64,000 bases of DNA from Variovorax sp. JS1663 (GTDB taxonomy: Bacteria; Pseudomonadota; Gammaproteobacteria; Burkholderiales; Burkholderiaceae_C). The stretch covers positions 1 to 64,000 of the forward strand of contig NZ_LYMK01000005.1 in assembly GCF_002157355.1 (NCBI RefSeq), given 5' to 3'. The translations under genes were made by a program, and so were the position numbers. The notes below the pieces were generated by a model. That model was given only the letters and a program-made list of their open reading frames with translations, searched no databases and was not told the DNA's origin. Below are positions 51,505 to 60,269 of the stretch, piece by piece; position 1 is the stretch's first letter, and the number at the start of each line of letters is the position of its first letter.

Positions 51505-52107
51505 ATGCGATACCGCTCTCGACACCGCTCTCGACACCTCGCTCTCTCGCCGCCACCCCGGCGCCTCCTGCTTCGTGCCGTGCTGGGCGCCGTTGCGTCC
51601 GCGCCCCTGGCGGCGCTGGCGGGCTTCAATTTCTTCACCAGCGAGTACACCGCCACGCGCGAGGAGCTGCAAGCCCAGATCGCCAAGCGCTTCCCGGTGC
51701 AGCAGCGCTATGCGGAGATCTTCACCGTGGGCCTGCGCGATCCGCGCCTGGGCCTGGACGCGACGACCAACCGTGCGGCGATCACGGCCGTGCTCAGCAT
51801 TGCGAGCCCGCTGCTGCAACCTTCCACCGTCGAGGGCGTGGTCTCGATCAGCAGCGCGCTCAAGTACGACGCGCCGGCCCGCGCGCTGCGCCTGGACCAG
51901 CCCCGCGCCGAGCGGCTGGAGCTGCAGGGCGTGACCGGCCGCGATGCCGAGCGCCTGCAGCGCATCGGCGCGATGGTCGCGCAGGAGCTGCTGCGCGGCC
52001 AGCCGCTGCGCACCTTCACCGCCGAGGAGCTGACGGTGGGCCGCAAGACCTACGAGATCGGTGACATCACCGTGCAACAGGATGGCATCACGGTAGAGTT
52101 GAAATGA
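51505..52107 (+). CDS. DUF1439 periplasmic protein
   Basis: Protein of 200 residues with a DUF1439 domain, related to YceB-like outer-membrane-associated lipid-binding proteins. An Arg-rich start precedes the hydrophobic signal segment [19 protein letters not shown]; no lipobox Cys follows. A 12-base tandem duplication (ACCGCTCTCGAC twice) lies at about 51510-51533 inside the 5' end, making the first residues RYRSRHRSR uncertain; a start nearer the signal is possible. Its stop overlaps the diesterase gene by 4 bases. Confidence 0.78.
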   Translation: MRYRSRHRSRHLALSPPPRRLLLRAVLGAVASAPLAALAGFNFFTSEYTATREELQAQIAKRFPVQQRYAEIFTVGLRDPRLGLDATTNRAAITAVLSIASPLLQPSTVEGVVSISSALKYDAPARALRLDQPRAERLELQGVTGRDAERLQRIGAMVAQELLRGQPLRTFTAEELTVGRKTYEIGDITVQQDGITVELK

Positions 52108-53087
52108 CGCGCACGCTCTCTCTCGCCGGCCTTGCCGCAACGCTCCTGATCACCGCCTGCTCGACACTCGCGCCTGCCGCCAGGGGCGACTTCGACCTTC
52201 AGGCCCACCGCGGCGGCCGCGCCCTCGCGCCCGAGAACACGCTGGCCGCCTTCGACAATGCGATGGACATGGGCGTCACCACGCTGGAGCTCGACATCGG
52301 CCTCACCGCCGACGGCGTGGTGGTGATCTCGCACGACACGGTGCTCAACCCCGACCACACGCGCGACGCGAGCGGCGGCTTCCTGCCGGCCAAGGGGCCG
52401 GCAATCCGCGCGCTCACGCTCGCGCAGGTGCAGCGCTACGACGTCGGCCGCATTGACCCGTCCACGAACTACGGCCGGCAGTTCGCCAGGCAATTGGCGC
52501 GCGACGGCGAGCGCATCCCGACGCTGGCCGCGCTCTTCGACCGGGTGCGCGAGCGCGGCGCGACACAGGTCCGCTTCAACATCGAGACCAAGCTCGATCC
52601 CGGCCGCCCCGATGAAACCGCCGCGCCCGAGACCATGGTGCGCGCGCTCCTGGCCGAGATCGACAAGGCCGGCATGGGCCCGCGGGTGACGGTGCAGAGC
52701 TTCGACTGGCGCACCCTGGCGCTGGTGGGCCAGTGGGCGCCGCAACTGCAGCGCGCCTACCTCACCAGCAGCCGCACGCTCCAGGATCCGCGCTGGGCCG
52801 GCGGGCTGCGTCGGGAGGACTTCGGCTCCACGCCCCAACTGGTAAGGGCCGCGGCAGGCCGCAGCGACCGGCCGGTGATCTGGTCGCCGGCCTTCAACGA
52901 CCTCACGGCCGTCCAGGTGCAGGAGGCCCGGTCGCTGGGCCTGCAGGTGCTGCCCTGGACCGTGAACCAGCGTGCCGACATGGCGCGGCTGATGGACTGG
53001 AAGGTGGACGGGATCATCACGGACGATCCCGCGGTGCTGCGCGACCTGATGCGCGAGCGCGGGATCGCGCTGCCGGCCGGGCGCTGA
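52104..53087 (+). CDS. glycerophosphodiester phosphodiesterase lipoprotein
   Basis: GDPD-fold enzyme of 327 residues, probably a periplasmic lipoprotein with lipobox LITAC (Cys19). Catalytic residues are His35 in AHRGGRALAPENT, the ELDIGLTADGVVVISHDTVL metal-binding and His pair near residue 65-80, and ETKLDPG near 165. It hydrolyses glycerophosphodiesters to glycerol 3-phosphate and an alcohol. No glpT-type transporter is beside it. It overlaps the DUF1439 gene by 4 bases. Confidence 0.92.
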   Translation: MTRTLSLAGLAATLLITACSTLAPAARGDFDLQAHRGGRALAPENTLAAFDNAMDMGVTTLELDIGLTADGVVVISHDTVLNPDHTRDASGGFLPAKGPAIRALTLAQVQRYDVGRIDPSTNYGRQFARQLARDGERIPTLAALFDRVRERGATQVRFNIETKLDPGRPDETAAPETMVRALLAEIDKAGMGPRVTVQSFDWRTLALVGQWAPQLQRAYLTSSRTLQDPRWAGGLRREDFGSTPQLVRAAAGRSDRPVIWSPAFNDLTAVQVQEARSLGLQVLPWTVNQRADMARLMDWKVDGIITDDPAVLRDLMRERGIALPAGR

Positions 53088-53091
53088 GCTT

Positions 53092-53565
53092 TCAGACGTG
53101 CCGGGCCGCCGGCGTACGTGGTGCGTCGTTCAAGGGCTGACGGTCGGCCCGCGCGTGCAGCGCCTCGATGATGTGGCAGTGCGCGTCGCTGCCGTCGCAG
53201 CAGTCGCGCAGGGCGATCAGCTCCTTCTCCAGCGCACGCAGCTCGCGCAGCCGCTCGCGCACGTGGCCCAGGTGGGCATCGAGCGCCACATTGGCCGCGG
53301 CGCAGTCGGCCTTGCTGCGCAGGTCGAGCGCGAGCAGCGCACGGACCTCGTCCAGCGACATGTCCATCGCGCGGCAGAGGCGGATGAAGCGCAGCTGGTG
53401 CACGTCGGCATCGGTGTAGAGCCGGTAGCTGTTGTCGCCGCGGGCCTGCGGGGCGATCAGGCCCTCTTTCTCGTAGTAGCGGATATTGGTGGCGGAGAGC
53501 CCGCTTCGGGCGGCTGCATCGCCGATGCGATAACCCTGTTCGCCGGGCGGGTTTGCGACCATCAT
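53092..53565 (-). CDS. MerR-family heavy-metal regulator, CadR/PbrR-like
   Basis: MerR regulator of 157 residues. The N-terminal helix-turn-helix is YRIGDAAARSGLSATNIRYYEKEGLI. Metal-binding cysteines fit the cadmium/lead class: one in SKADCAAAN at the dimer helix and two in RDCCDGSDAHCHIIEAL near residue 125-140. It should activate or derepress a divergent metal export gene. ATG 53565 is used; 53562 is the next codon. It converges with the diesterase gene at a 4-base gap. Confidence 0.88.
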   Translation of the reverse strand: MMVANPPGEQGYRIGDAAARSGLSATNIRYYEKEGLIAPQARGDNSYRLYTDADVHQLRFIRLCRAMDMSLDEVRALLALDLRSKADCAAANVALDAHLGHVRERLRELRALEKELIALRDCCDGSDAHCHIIEALHARADRQPLNDAPRTPAARHV

Positions 53566-53568
53566 GGT

Positions 53569-53599
53569 TTGACCTTCCAGTGACTTCAAGCTTTCCAAT
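53569..53599 (+). promoter_or_regulatory. MerR-type promoter of the cation transporter gene
   Basis: -35 TTGACC (53569-53574) and -10 TCCAAT (53594-53599) are separated by 19 bases, the long spacing MerR activators need. The spacer contains an imperfect dyad (9-3-9, six of nine pairs), ACCTTCCAG then CTTCAAGCT. It starts 4 bases outside the regulator start codon, so the regulator is likely autoregulated too. Confidence 0.6.
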
Positions 53600-53620
53600 G
53601 GTGCCATCACTGGAGAAAAC

Positions 53621-54265
53621 ATGTCTGCGAACTGCTGCGATCACGACCACGAACATCTGTCCGCCAGCGACACGCCGCGCTACCGGCGCGTGCTCTGGGT
53701 GGCGCTGGCGCTCAATGCGGCCATGTTCGCCGTCGAGATCGGAGCCGGCTTCCGCTCTGGCTCGGTGTCGCTGCTGGCGGACGCCATCGATTTCTTCGGC
53801 GACGCGGCCAACTATGGCGTGACCCTGGCTGTGCTCTCCATGGGCCTGGCCTGGCGCGCCCGCGCGGCGGTGCTCAAGGGCCTGAGCATGCTGGGCTTCG
53901 GCGTCTTCGTGGCTGGCAAGACGCTGTGGTCGGCCACGCAAGGCGTGCCGCCCGAGGCGCTGACCATGGGGCTGATCGGCGCGCTGGCCCTGGGCGTGAA
54001 CGTGGCAGTCGCGCTGATGCTCTATGCCTTCCGCGAGGGCGACGCCAACATGCGCAGCGTGTGGCTGTGCTCGCGCAACGACGCGATCGGCAACGTGGCG
54101 GTGATGCTGGCGGCCCTGGGCGTCTTCGGCACCGGCACCGCCTGGCCCGACCTGGCGGTGGCCGCGGTGATGGCGGCGCTGGCGATCAGCGGCGGCTTGT
54201 CGGTGCTGAAGCAGGCACGCGGCGAGCTGGGCCGCGCGGCCGACGGGCACGTGCACCGGGCCTGA
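53621..54265 (+). CDS. short cation transporter, CDF-like
   Basis: Membrane protein of 214 residues with about six helices. The N terminus is Cys/His rich (SANCCDHDHEH), and the CDF-type site residues are visible in SLLADAIDFFGDAANYG (TM2) and CSRNDAIGNVAVM (TM5). The usual C-terminal cytoplasmic domain of CDF proteins is absent: the protein ends soon after TM6 with a short His-containing tail (DGHVHRA). It is divergent from the CadR-like regulator, which points to cadmium, lead or zinc export. GGAG lies about 7 bases before the ATG. Confidence 0.86.
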   Translation: MSANCCDHDHEHLSASDTPRYRRVLWVALALNAAMFAVEIGAGFRSGSVSLLADAIDFFGDAANYGVTLAVLSMGLAWRARAAVLKGLSMLGFGVFVAGKTLWSATQGVPPEALTMGLIGALALGVNVAVALMLYAFREGDANMRSVWLCSRNDAIGNVAVMLAALGVFGTGTAWPDLAVAAVMAALAISGGLSVLKQARGELGRAADGHVHRA

Positions 54266-54308
54266 CAAGCTGTGAAGCGCATCGACGGCGGTTCCATAAT
54301 CGCCGGCG

Positions 54309-55343
54309 ATGTCCCAGCAAAGCTCTTCTTCCGGCGCGCCGTCCGCGGGCGCCATCACCGACGTGGCCGGCATCGAGGTCGGCCACTTCACCGATCCCCG
54401 CCGCCCCACGGGCTGCACCGTCATCCTGGCGCGCGAGGGCGCCGTGGCAGGCGTGGACGTGCGCGGCGCGGCGCCGGGCACGCGCGAGACCGACCTGCTC
54501 GCACCCGGCAACTTCGTGCAGCAGGTGCACGCGGTGATGCTGGCCGGCGGAAGCGCCTGGGGCCTGGCGGCGGCCGAGGGCGCGATGCGCTGGCTGGAGG
54601 AGCGCGGCGTCGGCCTCGACGTGCGCTTCGGCACCCTGCCGATCGTGCCGGCAGCCGTGCTCTTCGACCTGCCGCTGGGAGACGCCCGCATCCGCCCCGA
54701 TGCGGCGGCCGGCTACGCGGCCTGCGAAGCGGCGTCGAAGGCCGTACCCGCGGAGGGCAACGTGGGCGCCGGCAGCGGCGCGCTGGTGGGCAAGCTCTTC
54801 GGCGTGCACCGCGCGATGAAGGGCGGCATCGGCACTGCCTCGGTGACGGTGCAGGGCGTGACGGTCGGCGCGCTGATCGCCTGCAATGCGCTGGGCGACG
54901 TGCTGGACCCGGATACCGGCCGGGTCGTCGCCGGCGCACGCACCGAGGACGGCCGCGCCTTGCTCGACACCCGCCGCGCCCTGCTGCGCGGTGAGCTGCC
55001 CCAGCCGCTGCTGGCGGGCACCAACACGACGCTGGGCGTCGTGGCAACGGATGCGCGGCTCACCAAGGTGCAGGCCAACCGGCTCGCGACCGTGGCCCAC
55101 GACGGCCTGGCGCGCGCCATCAATCCGGTGCACACCATGAGCGATGGCGACACCCTGTTCGCGCTGGCCGCCGGGCGCGTGCCACTGGAAGGCGGCGCGC
55201 CGGGCATGACGGTGCTGAGCACCATGGCGGCCGAGGCCGTGGCGCGGGCCACGCTGCGGGCGGTGCAGGCCGCGCGCACGGTACAGCTGGGTAAGAGCGT
55301 CTTTCCGTGCGCTTCGGACCTGGGCCAGGCATCCCCGGCCTAG
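54309..55343 (+). CDS. P1 family peptidase (DmpA/BapA-like)
   Basis: Ntn-like aminopeptidase of 344 residues, self-cleaved into two chains. Family features are ITDVAGIEVGHFTDP at the start, GNVGAGSGALVGKLFGVHRAMKGGIGTAS in the middle, and GTNTTLGVVATD near 237-247, the region of the autocatalytic nucleophile, followed by HDGLARAINPVHTMSDGDTLF. The family releases N-terminal D- or beta-amino acids. CATAAT at 54295-54300 lies 8 bases before ATG 54309, so the leader may be nearly absent. No signal peptide. Confidence 0.9.
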   Translation: MSQQSSSSGAPSAGAITDVAGIEVGHFTDPRRPTGCTVILAREGAVAGVDVRGAAPGTRETDLLAPGNFVQQVHAVMLAGGSAWGLAAAEGAMRWLEERGVGLDVRFGTLPIVPAAVLFDLPLGDARIRPDAAAGYAACEAASKAVPAEGNVGAGSGALVGKLFGVHRAMKGGIGTASVTVQGVTVGALIACNALGDVLDPDTGRVVAGARTEDGRALLDTRRALLRGELPQPLLAGTNTTLGVVATDARLTKVQANRLATVAHDGLARAINPVHTMSDGDTLFALAAGRVPLEGGAPGMTVLSTMAAEAVARATLRAVQAARTVQLGKSVFPCASDLGQASPA

Positions 55344-55432
55344 CCGCACGCGCTTTGTAACCGCGCGCGGGCCGAAAGCCCTCAAAATGCGCTGCCGCGC
55401 ACGTCGCGTGCGCGAGCTCCCGACCCCATCGC

Positions 55433-56767
55433 ATGCCCCGCACCATCCGACTCATCCTCCTGTCCATCCGCGACCTCCTCGCCTCCGCGGGCCCCATCGT
55501 CTTCCTCGTCATCGGACTCCTGATCGCCGCCTACTGGTGGCTGGATCCGCAGCCGCCACGGCGCGTCACGCTGGCCACCGGCCCGGCGGGCAGCGCCTAT
55601 GCGGAGTTCGGCAAGCGCTATGCGGCGGCGCTCAAGGCCAACGGCATCGAGGTCGAGCTCAAGACCACCGACGGCTCGCAAGACAACCTCCAGCTGCTGC
55701 GCGACGGTGCCGCCGACGTGGGCTTCGTGCGCGGCGGCAGCGCCGATCCGGTGGCCGACGAGGAGGCGGGCCTGAGTTCGCTGGGCAGCCTGTTCTACGA
55801 GCCGCTGTGGGTCTTCTACCGCGCCGACGCGGGTCGCGCGGTCGACCGCAAGACCGGCCAGCTGAGCACGATCACGCAGCTCAAGGACCTGCGCGTCAAC
55901 GTCGACAAGCCCGGAAGCGGCGTCCCCGAGATCATGGAGCGGATGTTCCGCGCCAACCACATGGACCCGCAGAAGCTGCAGCTCTCCAACCTCGAGCAGA
56001 CCCCCGCCACCGAGGCGCTGCAGGCCGGCCTGCTGGACGTGATCGTGCTGGCTTCGGCACCGCAGTCGCCGCTGGTGCAGCGGCTGCTGCGCGCGCCCGA
56101 CATCCGGCTCATGGACTTCGACCAGGCCGACGCCTACTCGCGGCGCTTCGCCTTCCTGCAGCCCGTCACGCTGCCGCGCGGCGTGGTCGATCTCGCGATC
56201 GACCTGCCGCCCGGTGACAAGAGCCTGCTGGCCGCCACCACCTCCCTGCTCGCGCGCGAGAAGACGCATCCCGCCCTGCGCCAGTTGTTCGCGCAGAGCG
56301 CGCAGACGCTGCACAGCAGCGCCGGCTGGTTCAACCGCGCCCGCGATTTCCCGAACACCCGCACGAGCGAGCTGCCGGTCAGCCCCGAGGGCGACCGCGC
56401 CATCAACGGCACGCCGCCCTTCTGGCAGCGCTACCTGCCCTTCTGGGCCAGCAACCTGGTGGAGCGCATGTGGCTGGTACTGGGCGGCCTGCTGGTGCTG
56501 ATGCTGCCGCTGTCGCGCGTGGTGCCGCCGCTCTACCAGTTCCGCGTGCGCAGGCGCGTGTTCCGCTGGTATGCGCGGCTGCGCGAGGTCGAGAACAAGC
56601 TGGAGGCCGGCAAGGGCGAGCGCGAGGCGCTCATCGAGGAGCTGGACAACCTCGACCGCGTGGTCAACAAGGTGGCCGTGCCGCTGTCGTACGCCGAAGA
56701 GCTCTACGCGCTGCGCAACAACATCTATGCGGTGCGCAAGCGGGTGCTGGCCCGGATGCCGGCCTAA
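55433..56767 (+). CDS. TAXI family TRAP transporter solute-binding protein
   Basis: Extracytoplasmic TAXI protein of 444 residues. It is anchored at both ends: one helix near 17-38 (AGPIVFLVIGLLIAAYWWLD) and one near 344-365, with a cytoplasmic C-terminal tail rich in Glu, Lys and Leu (coiled coil). The receptor domain begins RRVTLATGPAGSAYAEFG. A standard TAXI partner is a fused DctQM permease, which is absent here; tail-anchored forms of this kind are usually orphan. The stop overlaps the dehydrogenase gene stop (CTAA region, 56764-56767). Substrate unknown. Confidence 0.85.
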   Translation: MPRTIRLILLSIRDLLASAGPIVFLVIGLLIAAYWWLDPQPPRRVTLATGPAGSAYAEFGKRYAAALKANGIEVELKTTDGSQDNLQLLRDGAADVGFVRGGSADPVADEEAGLSSLGSLFYEPLWVFYRADAGRAVDRKTGQLSTITQLKDLRVNVDKPGSGVPEIMERMFRANHMDPQKLQLSNLEQTPATEALQAGLLDVIVLASAPQSPLVQRLLRAPDIRLMDFDQADAYSRRFAFLQPVTLPRGVVDLAIDLPPGDKSLLAATTSLLAREKTHPALRQLFAQSAQTLHSSAGWFNRARDFPNTRTSELPVSPEGDRAINGTPPFWQRYLPFWASNLVERMWLVLGGLLVLMLPLSRVVPPLYQFRVRRRVFRWYARLREVENKLEAGKGEREALIEELDNLDRVVNKVAVPLSYAEELYALRNNIYAVRKRVLARMPA

Positions 56768-58077
56768 CGCTCCAGGCGCAGCAGCTTGCCGTTGGTGCTG
56801 TCGGTCAGGAGGTAGAGCCAGCCGTCCGGCCCCTGCCGCACGTCGCGGATGCGCTCGCCGCGATCGGCCAGCAGGCGTTCGCGCGCCACCACCGTGTTGC
56901 CGCTCAGCGTGAGCCGCCACAGCGCGGTGCCCGCGAGTGCGCCGACGAACAGGCTGCCTTTCCAGTTCGGCAGTGCATCGCCGGTGTAGAAGGCCATGCC
57001 GCTGGGCGCAATGGAGGACTTCTGCGTGCCCGGCGTCCAGGCTGTGCCGTCGATCTTCTCCCAGTAGGTCAGCGGCTGCTCCATGCCGGCCTTGGCCGTG
57101 CCCTCGCCCACCTGCGTGAGCGTGCCGTACTCCTGTCCGTGGCTGATGACGGGCCAGCCGTAGTTCCGGCCGGGCAGCGCCAGGTTGACCTCGTCGCCGC
57201 CCTGCGGGCCGTGCTCGTCGACCCACAGCTCGCCGGTCGCCGGATGCAGCGCCGCGCCCTGCACGTTGCGGTGGCCATAGCTCCAGATCTGTGGCTGCGC
57301 GCCGGCCACACCGAAGTTCGGATTGCCCGCTGCCGGCGCGCCGTCGGTGGTGATGCGCATCACCTTGCCATGGCCGCGGGTCAGGTCCTGGGCAAAGTCG
57401 CGCTGGTCGTTGTTGAGGCGCTCGCCCAGCGTCACGAAGAGGTTGCCGCCGCGGTCGAAGACCAGCCGGGACCCGAAGTGCGACGTGCTCTGCGCCTTGG
57501 GCAGCTGACGGAAGATCACGACCACGTTGCCGAGGCTGCGGTTGGCCACGTCGAGTTCCCCACGCGCAACCGCGGTGCCGTTGAGGCCGGCATTGCCGCC
57601 GTCGCGCTCGGCATAGCTGAGGTAGATGCGGCGGTTGGTCGCGAAGCCTGGGTCGACGGCCACGTCGAGCAGCCCGCCCTGCCCCGCGGCCTCGACCGCC
57701 GGCAGGCCGCTGACCTGGTCCGCGCCGCCGTTGACCGGCGTGCCGTCGGCATTGCGCAGGCGCAACTGGCCGCCGCGCTGGGTGATCAGCAGTTTCCCGT
57801 CCGGCAGGAAGGCCACGCTCCAGGGCGTGTTCAGGCCGCTGGCCAGTTCGACGACCTTGACCTGCATCGGACCCGAAGGCGGCGCAGGGCTTGCAACGGG
57901 TGGCGCCGCGGGTGCAGGCGCAGGCGCAGGCGCAGGTGTGGGCGCCGGGGCGGGCGTCGGCCCGGCCGTGCCGCTGACGCCGAAGCCGCCGATGGCGACG
58001 CTACCGCCACCGCCGCCACCCCCGCAGCCCGCGAGAAGCACCATCGACGCCGCCACGCACCGGATCGCTGCCGCCAT
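56764..58077 (-). CDS. PQQ-dependent sugar dehydrogenase-like lipoprotein
   Basis: Six-bladed beta-propeller protein of 437 residues of the soluble glucose dehydrogenase/Asd family. Lipobox LLAGC (Cys17), then Gly6 and a long Pro/Ala linker to about residue 70. Catalytic and PQQ/Ca site residues appear in LNTPWSVAFLPDGKLLITQRGGQLRL, STSHFGSRLVFD, YGHRNVQGAALHPATGELWVDEHGPQGGDEVNL and IAPSGMAFYTGD. Members oxidise aldose sugars. PQQ synthesis genes are not in the window. It is convergent with the TAXI gene. Confidence 0.9.
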   Translation of the reverse strand: MAAAIRCVAASMVLLAGCGGGGGGGSVAIGGFGVSGTAGPTPAPAPTPAPAPAPAPAAPPVASPAPPSGPMQVKVVELASGLNTPWSVAFLPDGKLLITQRGGQLRLRNADGTPVNGGADQVSGLPAVEAAGQGGLLDVAVDPGFATNRRIYLSYAERDGGNAGLNGTAVARGELDVANRSLGNVVVIFRQLPKAQSTSHFGSRLVFDRGGNLFVTLGERLNNDQRDFAQDLTRGHGKVMRITTDGAPAAGNPNFGVAGAQPQIWSYGHRNVQGAALHPATGELWVDEHGPQGGDEVNLALPGRNYGWPVISHGQEYGTLTQVGEGTAKAGMEQPLTYWEKIDGTAWTPGTQKSSIAPSGMAFYTGDALPNWKGSLFVGALAGTALWRLTLSGNTVVARERLLADRGERIRDVRQGPDGWLYLLTDSTNGKLLRLER

Positions 58078-58126
58078 GTCCGCTCCTTGCAGGCGCCACC
58101 GGCGCCCGGACGGGAATGAGAGCGCA

Positions 58127-58142
58127 GCCGGCTCGCGCCGGC
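58127..58142. terminator. weak hairpin after ettA
   Basis: Perfect stem GCCGGC at 58127-58132 and 58137-58142 around TCGC, about 30 bases beyond the ettA stop. There is no U run on the ettA side, so it is at best a weak or Rho-assisted end. It may only be a local repeat. Confidence 0.25.
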
Positions 58143-58170
58143 AATAGGACGAAGCCGCGTTACGACTTGC

Positions 58171-59832
58171 CTACTTGAGCGCCTTGAAGCGCATCCGGTG
58201 CGGCTTGGCGCCTTCCTCGCCCAGGCGCTTCTTCTTGTCGGCCTCGTACTCCTGGTAGTTGCCGTCGAAGAAGGTCCACTGGCTGTCGCCCTCGGCCGCC
58301 AGGATGTGGGTGGCGATACGGTCGAGGAACCAGCGATCGTGGCTGATCACCATCACCGAGCCGGCGAACTCGAGCAGGGCGTCCTCCAGCGCGCGCAGCG
58401 TCTCGACGTCGAGGTCGTTCGAGGGCTCGTCCAGCATCAGCACGTTGCCGCCCGCGATCAGCGTCTTGGCCAGGTGCAGGCGGCCGCGCTCGCCACCGGA
58501 CAGCGACCCGACCTTCTTCTGCTGGTCGCTGCCGTTGAAGTTGAAGCGGCCCGCGTAGGCGCGACTGGCCATCTGGAACTTGCCGACATTGAGGATGTCC
58601 AGGCCGCCGGAGATGTCTTCCCACACCGTTTTCTGGTCGGTCAGCGCGTCGCGACTCTGGTCGACAAAAGCCATCTTCACGGTCTGCCCGACCACCACCT
58701 CGCCGCTGTCGGGCTTTTCCTTGCCGGCGATCAGCTTGAAGAGCGTCGACTTGCCCGCGCCGTTCGGGCCGATGATGCCCACGATGGCGCCGGCCGGGAT
58801 GTTGAAGCTCAGGTTGTCGATCAGCACCCGGTCGCCGAAGCTCTTGCTGACGTTCTTGAACTCGATCACCTGGCTGCCCAGGCGGTCGGCGACGGGGATG
58901 AAGATCTCCTGCGTCTCGTTGCGGCGCTGGTATTCGTAGTCGGACAGTTCCTCGAAGCGGGCGATGCGGGCCTTGCTCTTGGCCTGGCGGCCCTTGGCGT
59001 TCTGGCGCACCCACTCCAGTTCCTTCTTCATCGCCTTGGCATGGGCTTCCTCGCCCTTCTGCTCGGCTTCGAGGCGGGCTTCCTTCTGCTCCAGCCAGGT
59101 GCTGTAGTTGCCCTTCCACGGGATGCCGCGGCCGCGGTCGAGTTCGAGAATCCACTCGGCCGCGTTGTCGAGGAAGTAGCGATCGTGGGTGATCGCGACC
59201 ACGGTGCCGGGGAAGCGCTGCAGGAAGACTTCGAGCCATTCCACCGATTCGGCATCCAGGTGGTTGGTCGGCTCGTCCAGCAGCAGCATGTCGGGCTTGG
59301 ACAGCAGCAGCTTGCACAGCGCCACGCGGCGCTTCTCGCCGCCGGAGAGCAGGCCGATGTTGGCGTCCCAGGGCGGCAGGCGCAGCGCGTCGGCGGCGAT
59401 CTCGAGCTGGTGCTCGGAGTCGGTACCGGCGGCGGCGATCAGCGCCTCCAACTCGCCCTGCTCGGCCGCCAGCGCGTCGAAGTCGGCATCGGGCTCGGCG
59501 TATGCCGCGTAGATCTCCTCCAGCCGGGTCTTGGCGGCGTTGACCTCCTTCATGGCCTCGTCGACTTCCTGGCGCACCGTGTGCTCGGGATTCAGCTTGG
59601 GCTCCTGCTCCAGGTAGCCGATCGACAGGCCGGGCATCGGGATCGCCTCGCCCTCGATCTCCTTGTCGATGCCGGCCATGATCTTGAGCAGCGAGGACTT
59701 GCCCGAGCCGTTCAGGCCCAGCACGCCGATCTTGGCGCCGGGGAAAAAGGAAAGCGAAATGTCCTTCAAGATCTGCCGCTTGGGCGGCACGGTCTTGCTG
59801 ACCTTGTTCATGGTGTAGACGTACTGGGCCAT
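58171..59832 (-). CDS. ettA: ABC-F translational throttle EttA
   Basis: ABC-F ATPase of 553 residues (E. coli 555) that binds the ribosomal E site and gates the first step of elongation by ATP level. Two ATP-binding domains: Walker A GLNGSGKSS near 38-46 with LSGGEKRRVAL and LLLDEPTNHLDAESVEWLE, and GPNGAGKSTLF with SLSGGERGRLHLAK and LMLDEPSNDLDVETLRALE. The P-site arm lies between them, about residues 245-300. The first start is ATG 59832 (MAQYVYTMNKVSKTVPP). It lies 2 bases downstream of the PIN toxin stop, so it is cotranscribed with the toxin-antitoxin pair, apparently without a promoter gap of its own. Confidence 0.95.
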   Translation of the reverse strand: MAQYVYTMNKVSKTVPPKRQILKDISLSFFPGAKIGVLGLNGSGKSSLLKIMAGIDKEIEGEAIPMPGLSIGYLEQEPKLNPEHTVRQEVDEAMKEVNAAKTRLEEIYAAYAEPDADFDALAAEQGELEALIAAAGTDSEHQLEIAADALRLPPWDANIGLLSGGEKRRVALCKLLLSKPDMLLLDEPTNHLDAESVEWLEVFLQRFPGTVVAITHDRYFLDNAAEWILELDRGRGIPWKGNYSTWLEQKEARLEAEQKGEEAHAKAMKKELEWVRQNAKGRQAKSKARIARFEELSDYEYQRRNETQEIFIPVADRLGSQVIEFKNVSKSFGDRVLIDNLSFNIPAGAIVGIIGPNGAGKSTLFKLIAGKEKPDSGEVVVGQTVKMAFVDQSRDALTDQKTVWEDISGGLDILNVGKFQMASRAYAGRFNFNGSDQQKKVGSLSGGERGRLHLAKTLIAGGNVLMLDEPSNDLDVETLRALEDALLEFAGSVMVISHDRWFLDRIATHILAAEGDSQWTFFDGNYQEYEADKKKRLGEEGAKPHRMRFKALK

Positions 59833-59834
59833 GG

Positions 59835-60269
59835 CTATCTTTGCTTGGGTGTAATCAGCTTGAGCTTCGGAAAATAGGTCTTGTAGCGTGCGCGATCGCG
59901 CGACACGAGGGTGCATCCCAGATGCTGGGCATGCGCCCCGATGTAGAAATCCGGCAGCAGCGAGGGACGCGTGCCGCCGGCCCTGCGGTACTTGTGGAAC
60001 GCCACCGCCGCCCCTCGTGCCGCGGCATACGGCAGATCCAGCCGCTCGTACAGCCTCGGGGGGAGCGCGGCGTCGGCGTCGCGATCCGAGCTGAAATACA
60101 CCGAAACTTCGGCGTAAATCAGCGGATTGATCGCTAGCTTACCGCGGGTAAGGCAATCGGTGATGGCGGCGGCCGACCAGTCCATCCATTTCGGGTCCTC
60201 ATGGATGACATCGATCAGGACGTTGCTGTCGATCAGGAACAGCTCGGTCGCCGCCTCAGCGCTCGCCAC
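59835..60269 (-). CDS. PIN-domain ribonuclease toxin (VapC-like)
   Basis: PIN nuclease of 144 residues. Acidic catalytic residues are Asp14 in FLIDSNVLIDV, Glu54 in IYAEVSVYF, Asp107 in LPDFYIGAHAQ and Asp125 in SRDRARY, the complete VapC-like set. VapC toxins cut tRNA or rRNA and halt translation. It overlaps the antitoxin gene by 14 bases. ATG 60269 is the first in frame. Downstream, after only 2 bases, comes ettA. Confidence 0.88.
   Translation of the reverse strand: MASAEAATELFLIDSNVLIDVIHEDPKWMDWSAAAITDCLTRGKLAINPLIYAEVSVYFSSDRDADAALPPRLYERLDLPYAAARGAAVAFHKYRRAGGTRPSLLPDFYIGAHAQHLGCTLVSRDRARYKTYFPKLKLITPKQR

Noticed and set aside
51510..51533. 12-base tandem duplication (ACCGCTCTCGAC twice) at the 5' end of the DUF1439 gene as a phase-variation tract
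   Set aside because: 12 bases keep the reading frame and only two copies exist, so switching is not expected; it only makes the start codon uncertain.
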